Below, in pieces: positions 28,016 through 38,635 of a stretch of DNA of 64,000 bases (position 1 is the first letter of the stretch; each line of letters begins with the position of its first letter). This DNA comes from Candidatus Planktophila lacus (GTDB lineage Bacteria > Actinomycetota > Actinomycetes > Nanopelagicales > Nanopelagicaceae): positions 1,116,001 through 1,180,000 of the forward strand of contig NZ_CP016769.1 of the NCBI RefSeq assembly GCF_002287925.1. Reading direction: 5' to 3'. Under the pieces are notes generated by a model. It made no database searches. It saw nothing but the letters and a program-made list of their open reading frames with translations, and was not told the origin of the DNA. A program made the translations under genes and the position numbers.

Positions 28016-29557
28016 TTAGGCGTGCGAGAAGTGGCGTGTGCCAGTAAAAAACATTGCAATTCCTGCGGCGTTTGCTGCTGCAATTACTTCTTCATCGCGA
28101 ACGCTGCCACCTGGCTGCACAACCGCTGTTACACCGGCATCGATCAGAATCTGTAAACCATCTGCAAACGGGAAGAAGGCATCACTTGCCGCAACTGTTC
28201 CGGCAACGCGATCGCCAGCGCGCGCAACTGCAAGTTTTGCAGAGTCCACGCGATTTACTTGGCCCATTCCGATTCCGATTGCTGCCCCATTGTGTGCCAA
28301 CAAGATCGCATTGCTCTTAACTGCGCGCACCGAGCGCCAAGCAAATTCGAGATCAGCTAACACTTCAGCGGAAACTGCAGCACCTGTCACTTGCTTCCAG
28401 TTAGCTGGAGAATCACCTTCGGCGCTGATCTTGTCGGTATCTTGAAGAAGTACTCCACCTGATACGGGGCGAATTTCAAAGGGCGATAGAAAGGTATTAG
28501 CGCAGGTGAGAATTCTGATGGAAGGTTTACGCATCAGAATTTCCAACGCTGCTGGTTCGTACTCTGGAGCGATTATTACTTCAGTAAAAATCTGAGACAG
28601 CGGTTCGGCCATAGCAACGGTTACTTTGCGATTTGCCGCTACGACTCCCCCAAATGCTGAAACGGGATCACATGCATGCGCTGCTAAATAAGCGCTAGCG
28701 ATATCTTTACCAGTTGCTATTCCACATGGGTTGGCATGTTTAATGATTGCAACACAAGGCTGTTGGTGATCTAACGCTGCACGCCACGCTGCATCAGCAT
28801 CGGTGTAGTTATTAAATGACATCTCTTTGCCATGGCTCTGCACGGCGTTAACAATTCCCGGAGGACCACCGCGATAGATCGCCGCCTTTTGATGTGGGTT
28901 CTCGCCATAACGAAGCGAACTCTCGCGATTCCATATCAAGCCAAACCAATCTGGAATATCGGTGCTGATCTGTGTGCCAAGCCAAGATGCAATTGTTAAA
29001 TCGTATTCAGCGGTGGTGCGAAAGACTTCTAGGGCAAAGCGGCGACGTTCATCGAGCGTAGTTCCGCCACCTTTAATCGCTGTAAACAGATCGTCGTACT
29101 GTGAAACTTTTGAGATAACAGCAACTGAGCCGTGGTTCTTAGCTGCACCGCGCAACATCGAAGGACCGCCGATATCAATTTGTTCAATGCACTCGACATA
29201 TTCAGCGCCCGACATAATCGTCTGCAAGAACGGATAGAGATTGATAACAACTAAATCAAAAGGCTCGATATCTAATTCTGCTATCGCCGCTAAATGTTCG
29301 GGATTATCTTGATCGGCCAATATGCCTGAGTGAATCTTTGGGTGCAGGGTCTTTACGCGACCACCCATAATCTCGGGAAAACCGGTGTAAGAACTGACTT
29401 CGGTAACTGCGTAACCTGCTTGGGCTAACGTCTTTGCAGTAGATCCAGTTGAAAGTATTTCAATCTTGGCTTCGGTTAACACCTTGCCGAGTTCTAAAAG
29501 ACGATCTTTATCGTAAACGCTTACAAGTGCGCGACGGATAGCTTTGCGGTCAGTCAT
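28016..29557 (-). CDS. purH: AICAR transformylase / IMP cyclohydrolase
   Basis: Catalyses the last two steps of IMP synthesis. At 513 residues it has both domains: an N-terminal IMP cyclohydrolase ([28 protein letters not shown]) and a C-terminal AICAR transformylase, with [10 protein letters not shown] (catalytic Lys-His pair) near residue 265 and [12 protein letters not shown] toward the end. It overlaps purN by eight bases and precedes folD, so three folate-linked purine genes lie together. The C-terminus [10 protein letters not shown] is the standard family ending. Confidence 0.96.
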   Translation of the reverse strand: MTDRKAIRRALVSVYDKDRLLELGKVLTEAKIEILSTGSTAKTLAQAGYAVTEVSSYTGFPEIMGGRVKTLHPKIHSGILADQDNPEHLAAIAELDIEPFDLVVINLYPFLQTIMSGAEYVECIEQIDIGGPSMLRGAAKNHGSVAVISKVSQYDDLFTAIKGGGTTLDERRRFALEVFRTTAEYDLTIASWLGTQISTDIPDWFGLIWNRESSLRYGENPHQKAAIYRGGPPGIVNAVQSHGKEMSFNNYTDADAAWRAALDHQQPCVAIIKHANPCGIATGKDIASAYLAAHACDPVSAFGGVVAANRKVTVAMAEPLSQIFTEVIIAPEYEPAALEILMRKPSIRILTCANTFLSPFEIRPVSGGVLLQDTDKISAEGDSPANWKQVTGAAVSAEVLADLEFAWRSVRAVKSNAILLAHNGAAIGIGMGQVNRVDSAKLAVARAGDRVAGTVAASDAFFPFADGLQILIDAGVTAVVQPGGSVRDEEVIAAANAAGIAMFFTGTRHFSHA

Positions 29558-30128
29558 GAGACCTCACTGATTCGTTCAGTAGTTGTTGCAACGTCGCGAC
29601 ATAGAGACGTCTTTCGACAATCTTAATGCGTTCATGCAACGACTCTTCAGTATCGCTAGGCGTGATTTCAACTTCTTCTTGAGCGATTAACGCTCCGGTA
29701 TCTACTCCCGCATCAACCCAGTGGATGGTGGTCCCAGTTTTTCTAGCGCCAGCGGCCAGCGCATCTCGAACCGCGTGGGCGCCTGGAAAGAGCGGCAACA
29801 AAGCTGGATGGCTATTTACGATCTTAAATTTAGATACACAATCGGCCGAAAGGATCCGCATAAAGCCTGCGCTTGCGATGAGATCGGGTTGTAGATCAGT
29901 TAGCGCTGCAACAATTTCTTTATCCCAGTCCGTACGATTTTCGGTCATCGCAATAATTTTGGTTGGAATTCCTGCCGCTTCGGCGCGTTCTAAAACTCTG
30001 GCACTTGCTTGATCAGAGATAACGCAGGCGATCTCTGCTTTTAAGTCATCGCTGTGCTGCGCATCGATAATTGCTTGGGCGATACTTCCGCTACCTGAAG
30101 CCAGTATGACGATTCGCGGATTAGTCAT
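29550..30128 (-). CDS. purN: Phosphoribosylglycinamide formyltransferase
   Basis: Transfers a formyl group from 10-formyltetrahydrofolate to GAR. The 192 residues show [15 protein letters not shown] (phosphate-binding loop; the usual Asn after GSGS is Ile), and the catalytic [16 protein letters not shown] (Asn and His) plus [18 protein letters not shown] with the catalytic aspartate. Overlaps purH downstream (8 bases) and the membrane-protein gene upstream (ATGA). The substituted loop residue is common among actinobacterial relatives and need not affect activity. Confidence 0.94.
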   Translation of the reverse strand: MTNPRIVILASGSGSIAQAIIDAQHSDDLKAEIACVISDQASARVLERAEAAGIPTKIIAMTENRTDWDKEIVAALTDLQPDLIASAGFMRILSADCVSKFKIVNSHPALLPLFPGAHAVRDALAAGARKTGTTIHWVDAGVDTGALIAQEEVEITPSDTEESLHERIKIVERRLYVATLQQLLNESVRSHD

Positions 30129-31201
30129 CGTTTAGCGCGAATTCTTATCTGCGGCAGTAGAACTACCAGCGCGATTCCTAAAGCAATCTCAACTGCGATG
30201 GAAAGGGTGAATTTCCAAATTGATAAGCCAACCGCGCTCATTGCCGGCGTCATTAAAGAACCGCTGGCTAGATAACTTAAAAGAGCGGTTGCGATCAAGA
30301 GCTGCACGAAACTTTGAATAAGTGTTGTGGTACTAGAGCTCTGTGCCCATATCGCAAGAGCAGCGCCTACGACTACAACTAGTGCGACCGCAATTAGCGC
30401 CCACCGTGAAGAAGTTGTAGGAAGCACTGATAGAAGAGGAAGTGCGGGTAGTTCACCTAAGCGATGCGTGAATGGTGAGACTAAAGTTCCGGCGCCAACT
30501 GCAAAGCCAGTTCCGGTGAAGTATCCGAGTATCGATAGCGCCGCATTGGGAAGATAGAAAGCATTTAGCGCAAATAGTAAGAAGGAGCCGAGAATCCCCG
30601 GTTGTAAGACGATTGAGATATTCTTGAAGGTCGCAGTATTTGTAAAGATCAAAATTGCAAGAATGATAAATGAGAAGCCAAGCAAGATTGCTAGAACGCG
30701 GCTTGCTAAAGATGCTGCCTGCGAAATTCGAACTCGTGATCCGGCAGTTAATGCCGCTAGGTAGGCGATCCCAAAGGTAAATATGGGCGTTAGATACCAC
30801 TGTGGTGACACGTTGGTTGAACGGCTAAAGAGCGAAAGAAGTGTTGCGACCAATGCATATTGACCGGCAAAGATTGAACGAACGGTATTAATGTTATGAA
30901 AGTCGCCGTGTAATTTACTAAGGGCTTTAGTGAATCCAACTCGAAGCGCAAAGAATGGGATCAACATCGCACCAATCGGAAGGAAAGATAGATACCCAAT
31001 CGTTGTTCCGCTTAAGTTAAATGGAATGTGGTGCGCACCTAGCCAGAGCCAGAGCGCTGCCCGCATTGGATCTGAAGTATTTCCAGTTGCGCTTCCAGCT
31101 GTCGCCCAGGCGATTAGAGATATAAAGGCAAGCGGAAGAAGGATTACAAAGACGCTACGCAAAACCTGTGCAAACGAGACCGCTAGGACACGTTGCAACA
31201 T
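30125..31201 (-). CDS. Polytopic membrane protein, DUF6350-like (PerM family)
   Basis: A 358-residue integral membrane protein with about nine to ten hydrophobic helices and hardly any soluble domain. Actinobacteria encode a DUF6350 protein, annotated as cell division protein PerM in mycobacteria, directly between sucD and purN, as here; the assignment rests on topology and this conserved position. In mycobacteria PerM stabilises FtsB; whether that holds here is unknown. It overlaps purN by four bases, and sucD lies seven bases upstream. Confidence 0.72.
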   Translation of the reverse strand: MLQRVLAVSFAQVLRSVFVILLPLAFISLIAWATAGSATGNTSDPMRAALWLWLGAHHIPFNLSGTTIGYLSFLPIGAMLIPFFALRVGFTKALSKLHGDFHNINTVRSIFAGQYALVATLLSLFSRSTNVSPQWYLTPIFTFGIAYLAALTAGSRVRISQAASLASRVLAILLGFSFIILAILIFTNTATFKNISIVLQPGILGSFLLFALNAFYLPNAALSILGYFTGTGFAVGAGTLVSPFTHRLGELPALPLLSVLPTTSSRWALIAVALVVVVGAALAIWAQSSSTTTLIQSFVQLLIATALLSYLASGSLMTPAMSAVGLSIWKFTLSIAVEIALGIALVVLLPQIRIRAKR

Positions 31202-31208
31202 TTGACCG

Positions 31209-32090
31209 CTAGCGACCGAGTATGGCGCGCATTAAGCGCGCAGTTTCACTTGGAGTTTGTCCGACCTTAACGCCAGCTGCCTCAAGAGCATCTTTCTTTG
31301 CTTGCGCAGTTCCAGATGACCCAGAAACGATTGCGCCTGCATGGCCCATCGTCTTTCCTTCTGGCGCAGTAAATCCAGCGACGTAACCTACAACTGGCTT
31401 GGTTACATATTCAGCGATAAATGCAGCAGCGCGCTCTTCAGCATCTCCGCCGATTTCACCGATCATAACAATTGCAGTTGTATCAGGATCATCTTGAAAA
31501 GCCTTTAGGCAATCAATATGTGTTGTACCGATTACGGGATCTCCACCGATACCAACTGCTGTAGAGAAGCCGATGTCGCGGAGTTCGTACATCATTTGGT
31601 AGGTAAGAGTTCCGGACTTAGAAACTAATCCGATTGGTCCGCGCTTGGTGATATCCGCAGGGATGATTCCGACATTTGACTGTTCTGGGCTGATCAGACC
31701 TGGGCAGTTTGGCCCGATGATCTGCGTTGTGCCCTTTTGCAATGAGTATGCGTAGAAGTATGCAGAGTCATGAACTGGAATACCTTCAGTGATCACAACA
31801 ACTAGCGGCATCTTGGCATCAATAGCATCGATAACCGCAGCCTTTGCAAACTTTGGCGGAACGAATACAACTGAAACATTTGCCCCAGTTGCAGCCATCG
31901 CTTCAGCAACAGTGTTAAAGACTGGAAGTTGATGGCCATCGATATCGACGCTTTGTCCGCCTTTACCTGGCGTAACTCCACCAACAACTTTGGTGCCTGA
32001 TGCCAACATGCGACGAGTGTGCTTGGTTCCTTCAGAACCAGTCATACCCTGAACAATTACCTTGCTTGCAGAATTAATAAAGATAGACAT
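31209..32090 (-). CDS. sucD: Succinyl-CoA ligase (ADP-forming), alpha subunit
   Basis: Substrate-level phosphorylation from succinyl-CoA in the TCA cycle, with SucC. The 293 residues include [15 protein letters not shown] (CoA-binding), [17 protein letters not shown] and the phosphorylated histidine in [11 protein letters not shown] (near residue 245). The start codon shares one base with the sucC stop. Length and motifs are normal. Confidence 0.96.
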   Translation of the reverse strand: MSIFINSASKVIVQGMTGSEGTKHTRRMLASGTKVVGGVTPGKGGQSVDIDGHQLPVFNTVAEAMAATGANVSVVFVPPKFAKAAVIDAIDAKMPLVVVITEGIPVHDSAYFYAYSLQKGTTQIIGPNCPGLISPEQSNVGIIPADITKRGPIGLVSKSGTLTYQMMYELRDIGFSTAVGIGGDPVIGTTHIDCLKAFQDDPDTTAIVMIGEIGGDAEERAAAFIAEYVTKPVVGYVAGFTAPEGKTMGHAGAIVSGSSGTAQAKKDALEAAGVKVGQTPSETARLMRAILGR

Positions 32091-33256
32091 TACTTTGCCG
32101 CCAATTCTGCAGCGCGTGATGCTGCTCCATCCATAGTTTCAGCCTGCTCAATAAGCGGGTGGTTGGCTGCCTTCAAGATTGCGCGGCCTTCAAGGACGTT
32201 GTTGCCATCAAGGCGAACAACGATTGGCTTAGTGGCCTTTGCGCCAAGTAGCTCAAGTGCTTGCACAATGCCGTTTGCAACAGCATCACAAGCGGTGATT
32301 CCGCCGAATACATTTACAAATACGCTCTTTACATCAGGATCGCCCAAGATGATTGAGAGTCCATCGGCCATTACTTGGGCAGATGCTCCGCCACCGATGT
32401 CGAGGAAATTTGCTGGGCGCATGCCTCCGAATTTTTCGCCAGCATATGCAACGACATCGAGCGTTGACATAACCAGGCCAGCACCGTTGCCGATGATTCC
32501 AACCTGACCGTTATCTAGTTTTACGTAATTCAAACCTTTTTCTTTAGCCGCCGCTTCAAGCGCGTTTGCTGCATCGTGATCTACAAGCGCCTCATGTGTT
32601 GGCTGACGAAATTCCGCGTTGTCATCGAGAGTCACTTTGCCATCGAGTGCGATGATGCGACCATCTTCGGTCTTAACAAGTGGGTTGATTTCAACGAGAG
32701 TGGCATCTTCAGATTGGAAGGTTTCCCATAGTTTTACAAGAACATCTGCAACTTGATCTGCGATATCTGCTGGGAACTTAGCCTGCGCAACGATCTCTTT
32801 CGCTTTCGCAAGTGAGATTCCATCAACAGCAGTTACTGGAACCTTGGCAAGTTTTTCAGGTGCAGTGTGTGCAACTTCTTCGATATCCATACCGCCGGCA
32901 ACTGATGCCATTACAAGGAATGTACGGTTTGATCGATCTAGCAAAATCGACATGTAGTACTCGTCCACAATTGGCGCAGCTTGCGCGATCATAACTTTGT
33001 GAACTGTGTGGCCTTTAATATCCATTCCGAGAATGGCGCCGGCTTTCTCTTTCGCATCGTATGCATCAACGGCAAGTTTTACACCGCCTGCTTTTCCGCG
33101 ACCGCCAACTTTTACTTGGGCTTTAACAACTACCTTTCCACCCATTGCAGATGCTGCAGCGAATGCTTCATCAGCGGTAGTCGCAACAGCGCCTGCTAAA
33201 ACAGGTACGCCGTGCTTTTCAAAGAGGTCACGTGCTTGATATTCAAAGAGATCCAC
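32090..33256 (-). CDS. sucC: Succinyl-CoA ligase (ADP-forming), beta subunit
   Basis: Nucleotide-binding subunit of succinyl-CoA synthetase. It opens with [19 protein letters not shown], contains the ATP-grasp region [20 protein letters not shown] and [22 protein letters not shown], and the later [17 protein letters not shown] and [13 protein letters not shown], which contact the alpha-subunit phosphohistidine. At 388 residues it is standard. No clear terminator separates it from pcrA upstream, although a weak CTAGC/GCTAG inverted repeat is in the 76-base gap. Confidence 0.96.
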   Translation of the reverse strand: MDLFEYQARDLFEKHGVPVLAGAVATTADEAFAAASAMGGKVVVKAQVKVGGRGKAGGVKLAVDAYDAKEKAGAILGMDIKGHTVHKVMIAQAAPIVDEYYMSILLDRSNRTFLVMASVAGGMDIEEVAHTAPEKLAKVPVTAVDGISLAKAKEIVAQAKFPADIADQVADVLVKLWETFQSEDATLVEINPLVKTEDGRIIALDGKVTLDDNAEFRQPTHEALVDHDAANALEAAAKEKGLNYVKLDNGQVGIIGNGAGLVMSTLDVVAYAGEKFGGMRPANFLDIGGGASAQVMADGLSIILGDPDVKSVFVNVFGGITACDAVANGIVQALELLGAKATKPIVVRLDGNNVLEGRAILKAANHPLIEQAETMDGAASRAAELAAK

Positions 33257-33332
33257 AGATAACTACCATTCGAAGAATTACTAGCTCGTCTTTGTGCTAG
33301 CGGATGTGGATAATCCTAATCCTTGCGAAAGG

Positions 33333-35612
33333 CTACAAAACCACAACAGGGGCATAGCGCAGCAAGAGGCGTTTTTCGCCGTATTGGCCGAAGTTGATCG
33401 TCGCCTCTGATTTATCGCCTTCACCCGCTAGCGCCACAACGGTGCCAAGACCGAATGTGTCATGTGACACACGCTGACCAACTTCAAGAACCATCGCAGA
33501 AGATGTTTTGCCGGTCGCTCTCGGCGGAGGTGTTGTCGGAGTACGACGGCGAAGTCCAGAACTTCCAGATGAAGATGAGGAACGCGCTTCGTTCTTCCAT
33601 TCGATTAAATCAGTTGGAATTTCATCTAAGAATCTTGAACCAGGGTTGTATTTAGGAGTTCCGAAAGTTAAACGATACTCCGCACGCGAAATATAAAGTC
33701 TTTTTTCAGCGCGCGTTAAACCAACGTATGCCAAGCGACGTTCTTCTTCAATCTCTTTGGGATCATCCAAGGTACGTGCGTGCGGAAAGATTCCATCTTC
33801 CATGCCAGTAAGAAATACCGTTGGAAATTCCAGACCTTTGGCGGTGTGCAGAGTCATCAAGGTAACAACTCCCCCATGATCTTCACCATCGGGCAATCCA
33901 TTCAATCCCGAATCGCTTTGCTTATCGGGAATGTCGTCAGCATCGGCAACTAGCGAAACTTTTTCCAGGAATCCAGATAGCGAAATTTCTTCATCTTCAC
34001 CGAGCTCTTCAATTGGGCGTTCTTCATATTCCATTGATGCCGAGACAAGTTCTTTTAAGTTTTCAACTCGTACTTCATCTTGCGGATCGGTGCTCGCTTC
34101 AAGTTCGGTGAGCAAACCTGATTGCTCAAGGACCGCTTCGATAATCACAGATGGCTTGGTCTTTGCCTCAACGAGTACAGAAAGGGCGGTAAGCATTGAG
34201 GTAAATGTGCCGATGGATTGCGCCGCTTTATTGGGAACGCTGGTTGCCTCGGTTACTCTTAATAAAGCTTGCCAGAAAGAGATTCCGTTGGCCTGCGAAA
34301 AGATTTCCACTTCTTCGAGGGCGCGATCGCCAACCCCGCGTTTTGGAAAGTTGATGATGCGGCGCAGCGAGACTTCATCATCTGGGTTAGCCAGCACGCG
34401 CAGGTAGGCAAGGAGATCTTTAACTTCTTTTCGTTCGTAGAAGCGCAAACCCCCAACGACTTTGTAAGGAATGGCAGCGCGCATAAAGATTTCTTCAAAG
34501 ATACGAGATTGGGCATTTGTGCGATAGAAAACCGCAGTATCTCCTGGATTGGAGTAACCCATATCTTGCAGTGAGCGAATCTCTGACTTTACGAATTCGG
34601 CTTCGTCATATTCGGATTCGGCGACATAACCAACTAGCGGCGCACCAGCACCAGCATCAGACCACAAGTTCTTCTCTTTACGAGATTCATTCTGTGTAAT
34701 AACTGCGTTCGCTGCGTTAAGGATATTTTGTGTCGAACGGTAATTTTGTTCGAGCAAGACGGTGGCCGCGTTCGGGTAATCAACTTCAAACTGCAAAATA
34801 TTGCGGATCGTTGCACCGCGGAAACCGTAGATAGATTGATCGGCATCGCCCACCACGCAAAGCTCGGCAACTGGAAAACCATCGCCTTCGGTGCCGGTGA
34901 GCTCTTTAACTAAAACATATTGTGCGTGGTTGGTGTCCTGGTATTCATCTACAAGGATGTGGCGAAAGCGGGAACGAAAGCGCGCCTTGGTTTCAGGGAA
35001 TTGCTGCAAGACCTGCACGGTCTTCATAATCAAATCATCGAAATCTAAAGCGTTGGCCTGCTTCAGACGTTTTTCATACATCGTGTAAACATCGGCGACG
35101 ATGGTTTCAAATTGGTTTTGCGCCGCAGATAGATATTGATAAGGAGTTTGCAGCTCGTTCTTGGCATTTGAAATTAGTGATTGGAATTGGCGTGCGGGAT
35201 AGCGCTTGGGATCAAGATTAAGAGTCTCCATCACTCGCGAAATCAACTTCTGCGAATCAGCGGAGTCGTAGATGCTGAAGGTGCTGCTATATCCCAGACG
35301 TTCTATCTCTTGGCGCAGTAAGCGCACACAGGCAGAGTGAAAAGTTGAGACCCACATTGATTTTGCGATCGGACCTACAAGTTCGGTGACGCGATCTTTC
35401 ATCTCACCAGCTGCTTTATTGGTAAAAGTGATCGCCAAAATTTCGTAGGGTTTAACTGAACGAGCCGCCATTAAGTAAGCGATACGACGAGTTAGAACTC
35501 GCGTCTTTCCAGATCCCGCACCTGCCACCACTAAAAGAGGTGCGCCTTCGCTGGCAACCGCTTTCTGCTGCTGCGGATTGAGCCCCGCCAGTAGCGCTTG
35601 CGTATCAACCAT
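33333..35612 (-). CDS. pcrA: ATP-dependent DNA helicase PcrA/UvrD
   Basis: Superfamily 1 3'-5' helicase for repair and replication. The 759-residue form starting at 35612 opens MVDTQALLAGLNPQQQKAV, the usual actinobacterial start. Motifs follow in order: Q-motif, Walker A GAGSGKT, AITFTNKAAGEMKDRV, HILVDEYQDTN, VVGDADQSIYGFRGA, LEQNYRST, and motifs V-VI MTLHTAKGLEFPTVFL and VGLTRAEKRLYIS. The tail ends in a Tudor-like domain (GQRVSHDTFGLGTVVAL). The frame stays open upstream to 35753, but that would run across the divergent deacetylase gene, so I use 35612, which has TAGACT seven bases before it. Confidence 0.95.
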   Translation of the reverse strand: MVDTQALLAGLNPQQQKAVASEGAPLLVVAGAGSGKTRVLTRRIAYLMAARSVKPYEILAITFTNKAAGEMKDRVTELVGPIAKSMWVSTFHSACVRLLRQEIERLGYSSTFSIYDSADSQKLISRVMETLNLDPKRYPARQFQSLISNAKNELQTPYQYLSAAQNQFETIVADVYTMYEKRLKQANALDFDDLIMKTVQVLQQFPETKARFRSRFRHILVDEYQDTNHAQYVLVKELTGTEGDGFPVAELCVVGDADQSIYGFRGATIRNILQFEVDYPNAATVLLEQNYRSTQNILNAANAVITQNESRKEKNLWSDAGAGAPLVGYVAESEYDEAEFVKSEIRSLQDMGYSNPGDTAVFYRTNAQSRIFEEIFMRAAIPYKVVGGLRFYERKEVKDLLAYLRVLANPDDEVSLRRIINFPKRGVGDRALEEVEIFSQANGISFWQALLRVTEATSVPNKAAQSIGTFTSMLTALSVLVEAKTKPSVIIEAVLEQSGLLTELEASTDPQDEVRVENLKELVSASMEYEERPIEELGEDEEISLSGFLEKVSLVADADDIPDKQSDSGLNGLPDGEDHGGVVTLMTLHTAKGLEFPTVFLTGMEDGIFPHARTLDDPKEIEEERRLAYVGLTRAEKRLYISRAEYRLTFGTPKYNPGSRFLDEIPTDLIEWKNEARSSSSSGSSGLRRRTPTTPPPRATGKTSSAMVLEVGQRVSHDTFGLGTVVALAGEGDKSEATINFGQYGEKRLLLRYAPVVVL

Positions 35613-35640
35613 GGCGCGGAGTCTATTAGGCTTAACTGTC
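35613..35640. promoter_or_regulatory. Divergent leaderless promoters, pcrA and PIG-L deacetylase
   Basis: The two start codons are 28 bases apart. Minus strand: TAGACT (35625-35620) seven bases before the pcrA ATG. Plus strand: TAGGCT (35627-35632) eight bases before the deacetylase ATG. No ribosome-binding sites are seen on either side. Confidence 0.45.
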
Positions 35641-36366
35641 ATGGAGCCGCTACCAAATTCAGAGATAAAGCGCGTACTTGTCATCAACGCACATCCCGAT
35701 GACTCTGATTTTGGCGCATCCGGAACTATCGCCCAATGGGTCAAGGCGGGCATTGAAGTCGCCTATGTCTTCTGCACCAATGGCGATCAAGGCGGCGAAG
35801 AATCGGGCTTCACCAAAGAAGAGATGCCAGCGATCCGCCAGCGCGAACAACGCGCAGCAGGTGCCGCAATCGGCGTCACCGACATTACATTTTTAAATTA
35901 TGTTGACGGACATCTCGAACCAACACTTGGGCTTCGTAAAGATATCGTCCGCCAAATTCGCATCAGCAAACCAGATCGCATGGTCTGCCAATCACCAGAG
36001 CGCAATTGGGATCGTATCGGCGCAAGCCATCCTGATCACCTGGCTGCCGGTGAAGCTGCGATCCAAGCGGTTTACCCTGATGCACGAAATCCTTTTGCAT
36101 TTACCGATTTATTAGATAACGAAGGTTTGCAACCACATCGCGTTAAAGAAGTTTGGATGATGGGCTTTGCAAACCCTGATCACTGGGTTGATATCACCGA
36201 TACCTTTGATTTGAAGATGAAGGCGTTAAACGCACATGCATCACAGACTGCGCACAATAAGGAACTTGAAAATATGGTGCGCGAGTGGGGTCACCGCAAC
36301 GCTGGAATGGGCGGCTTACCTGAAGGCCGCATTGCTGAAGCTTTTAAGATTATCAATACCAATTAA
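35641..36366 (+). CDS. PIG-L family N-acetylglucosaminyl deacetylase-like protein
   Basis: A 241-residue zinc hydrolase of the LmbE/PIG-L family. RVLVINAHPDDSDFGASGTI has the AHPDD zinc motif, with the aspartates as ligand and general base, and SHPDHLAAGEAAI supplies the later zinc histidine. The family includes MshB and Mca, which act on mycothiol precursors or conjugates in actinobacteria, as well as deacetylases of other N-acetyl-hexosamine compounds. The C-terminal HASQTAHNKELENMVREW is typical of the short LmbE group. Which substrate is used is not clear. The frame extends upstream to 35578, but that would overlap pcrA; the ATG at 35641 fits the family start. Confidence 0.85.
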   Translation: MEPLPNSEIKRVLVINAHPDDSDFGASGTIAQWVKAGIEVAYVFCTNGDQGGEESGFTKEEMPAIRQREQRAAGAAIGVTDITFLNYVDGHLEPTLGLRKDIVRQIRISKPDRMVCQSPERNWDRIGASHPDHLAAGEAAIQAVYPDARNPFAFTDLLDNEGLQPHRVKEVWMMGFANPDHWVDITDTFDLKMKALNAHASQTAHNKELENMVREWGHRNAGMGGLPEGRIAEAFKIINTN

Positions 36367-36379
36367 TAAATCTAAAAAA

Positions 36380-37057
36380 TTATCGAACAGTTACCGATTT
36401 GATCTCGATCGGCTGCACCGGAATTCCATCGCCTGCGTAGTAAGCGTTTCCGGTTGATTGATCAACTTGGTACGCGCCAACTTTTTCAATGCGAAGCAGT
36501 AGCGGCAAACCCGTCTTGATCTTGCCCCAGATTGTGTAGCTCGGTGGAAGTGTTGTGTCCTTATAGACCAAGAAGAACTGGCTGCCGTTGGTATTTGGGC
36601 CAGAGTTAGCCATAGCTACTGTTCCTGCGGGATAGGTAAGAATCTTCTTAGTTGGAAGGTTCTCGTCTTTATAGCCTTTCCAAGAACCAGGTGAACCATT
36701 TCCTTGCGCTGAAGGATCTCCGCATTGCAGAACATAAATGCCTTCAGTAGTTAGGCGGTGGCAGAAAGAGCCATCAAAATATTTAGAACGAGCAAGCGTT
36801 GCTAAGTTGGTAACGGTTTGTGGCGCTGCTGGATCAAGCGCGATAGTAATAACACCACAATTTGTAGTAATCGTCATCGTCTTTGCAAGTTTCTTGTCAA
36901 CGCTAGTTGGTTGCTTAAGCGTTGCTGGCACATGCGCCTTTGACGTTGGCTTTGCGCAACCCTTAACTGAAGTTGGGCGCTCAGCAGCAGATGCTGAAAT
37001 CGGCAACATAAAGAAAACCAGAGCCAAAGAAATAAACTTTTTCACGGTCACTCCCAT
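36380..37057 (-). CDS. Secreted cyclophilin-type peptidyl-prolyl isomerase
   Basis: A 225-residue protein with an N-terminal signal peptide (KKFISLALVFFMLPISASA) and a cyclophilin fold: MTITTNCGVITIALDPAAPQTVTNLATLA, YFDGSFCHRLTTEGIYVLQCGDP (catalytic-loop FHRL variant), GTVAMANSGPNTNGSQFFLVY (core GSQFF) and WGKIKTGLPLLLRIEKVG. It would assist folding of exported proteins outside the membrane. Several active-site positions deviate from the usual FHRVIPGFMIQGGD wording, so activity may be weak. The start may instead be the GTG at 37045, which has GGAG five bases upstream; ATG at 37057 lacks as good a site. No lipobox is seen. Confidence 0.85.
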   Translation of the reverse strand: MGVTVKKFISLALVFFMLPISASAAERPTSVKGCAKPTSKAHVPATLKQPTSVDKKLAKTMTITTNCGVITIALDPAAPQTVTNLATLARSKYFDGSFCHRLTTEGIYVLQCGDPSAQGNGSPGSWKGYKDENLPTKKILTYPAGTVAMANSGPNTNGSQFFLVYKDTTLPPSYTIWGKIKTGLPLLLRIEKVGAYQVDQSTGNAYYAGDGIPVQPIEIKSVTVR

Positions 37058-37081
37058 TCATTCTCTTTGCGAGTGTTCATT

Positions 37082-38635
37082 TCACTCCCACTCGATCGTT
37101 CCAGGTGGCTTACTCGTAACATCCAACACAACTCTGTTTACTTCGCGAACCTCATTGGTGATTCTTGTAGAAATCTTCTCTAGAGTTTCGTAAGGCACGC
37201 GCGACCAGTCTGCGGTCATGGCATCTTCACTTGATACCGGACGCAAAACTATTGGGTGGCCATAAGTACGGCCATCGCCTTGCACACCAACGCTACGTAC
37301 ATCAGCCAACAGAACGACCGGGCATTGCCAGATCTGACGATCAAGTCCTGCCGCCTTTAACTCTTCGCGCGCAATTAAATCTGCATGGCGCAGAATTTCC
37401 AGGCGATCTTGCGTTACTTCACCGATGATGCGAATACCGAGCCCTGGACCTGGGAATGGTTGGCGCCAAACGATTTCTTCAGGAAGACCGAGTTCTAAAC
37501 CGACCTGACGAACTTCATCTTTAAATAAAGTACGAAGTGGTTCGACAAGAGTGAACTTCAAATCATCTGGAAGACCACCAACATTGTGGTGTGACTTAAT
37601 GTTTGCAGTACCTGTACCGCCGCCTGATTCAACGACATCTGGGTAAAGGGTGCCCTGCACTAAGAATTCAACATCTCCCCCAGCAGCAATGTCGCGCGCT
37701 GCCTTTTCGAAGGAACGAATAAATTCACGGCCAATAATCTTGCGCTTGGTCTCAGGATCAGTAACTCCCGCAAGAGCGTTTAAGAATTGATCAACCGCAT
37801 CAACCACAACTAGATCAATACCGGTTGCAGCAACAAAGTCACGCTGTACTTGTTCGGATTCGCCGCTGCGCAACAAGCCGTGGTCTACGAATACACAAGT
37901 TAGCTGAGCACCTACTGCGCGCTGCACGATTGCGGCAGCAACTGCTGAATCAACGCCACCTGAAAGTCCGCAGATAACGCGCTTGCTGCCAATTAGCGTC
38001 TTCGCTTTAGCAACTTCATTCTCGGCAATGTTTCCGGTTGTCCAGTTTGGTGTGCAACCGGCGATATTAATCAACCAATTTTTCAGGATTGCTTGGCCGT
38101 GTTCAGAATGTAGAACTTCGGGGTGGAACTGAACGCCGGCAATCTTTCCGCTGGCATCTTCGAAAGCGGCAATAGGAGTATCTGCTGTTACTGCACAGAT
38201 AGTAAAACCTGCAGGTGCTTGAGTCACCGCATCGCCGTGCGACATCCAAACTCTCTGTGACGCAGGTAGCGTTGCAAAGATCTTAGAGCTTACTTCCGCT
38301 TTAATTTCAGTGCGGCCGAATTCTGATTTACCTGTCTGGCTTACAACGCCACCAAGAGCTGCGGCCATCGCTTGGAAACCATAACAAATTCCGAATACTG
38401 GAATACCGAGTTTGAGAATTTCAGCATCAAACTTTGGTGCGCGATCTGCATAAACACTTGAAGGCCCGCCCGATAGAACAATTGCAGATGGCGCCTTGGC
38501 CGAAACTTCAGCAGCGGTGATATGTGATGGAACGATCTCAGAAAATACATTTGCTTCGCGAACGCGGCGTGCGATCAGTTGTGCATATTGCGCACCGAAA
38601 TCAACGACCAGTACGCCGTTCTCCGAATTACTCAT
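37082..38635 (-). CDS. guaA: GMP synthase (glutamine-hydrolysing)
   Basis: Converts XMP to GMP. The 517 residues combine a class I glutamine amidotransferase ([20 protein letters not shown], nucleophile cysteine in [21 protein letters not shown] triad His/Glu), an ATP-pyrophosphatase domain ([15 protein letters not shown]) and the C-terminal dimerisation domain ending [11 protein letters not shown]. It abuts guaB3 without a gap, with the IMP dehydrogenase gene next, so the two steps from IMP to GMP lie together. Confidence 0.96.
   Translation of the reverse strand: MSNSENGVLVVDFGAQYAQLIARRVREANVFSEIVPSHITAAEVSAKAPSAIVLSGGPSSVYADRAPKFDAEILKLGIPVFGICYGFQAMAAALGGVVSQTGKSEFGRTEIKAEVSSKIFATLPASQRVWMSHGDAVTQAPAGFTICAVTADTPIAAFEDASGKIAGVQFHPEVLHSEHGQAILKNWLINIAGCTPNWTTGNIAENEVAKAKTLIGSKRVICGLSGGVDSAVAAAIVQRAVGAQLTCVFVDHGLLRSGESEQVQRDFVAATGIDLVVVDAVDQFLNALAGVTDPETKRKIIGREFIRSFEKAARDIAAGGDVEFLVQGTLYPDVVESGGGTGTANIKSHHNVGGLPDDLKFTLVEPLRTLFKDEVRQVGLELGLPEEIVWRQPFPGPGLGIRIIGEVTQDRLEILRHADLIAREELKAAGLDRQIWQCPVVLLADVRSVGVQGDGRTYGHPIVLRPVSSEDAMTADWSRVPYETLEKISTRITNEVREVNRVVLDVTSKPPGTIEWE

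Noticed and set aside
33257-33332. Terminator between pcrA and sucC
   Set aside because: Only a weak five-base CTAGC/GCTAG repeat without a T run is present.
33333-35753. An 806-residue pcrA starting at 35753
   Set aside because: The extra 47 residues overlap the divergent deacetylase gene; the normal PcrA N-terminus begins at 35612.
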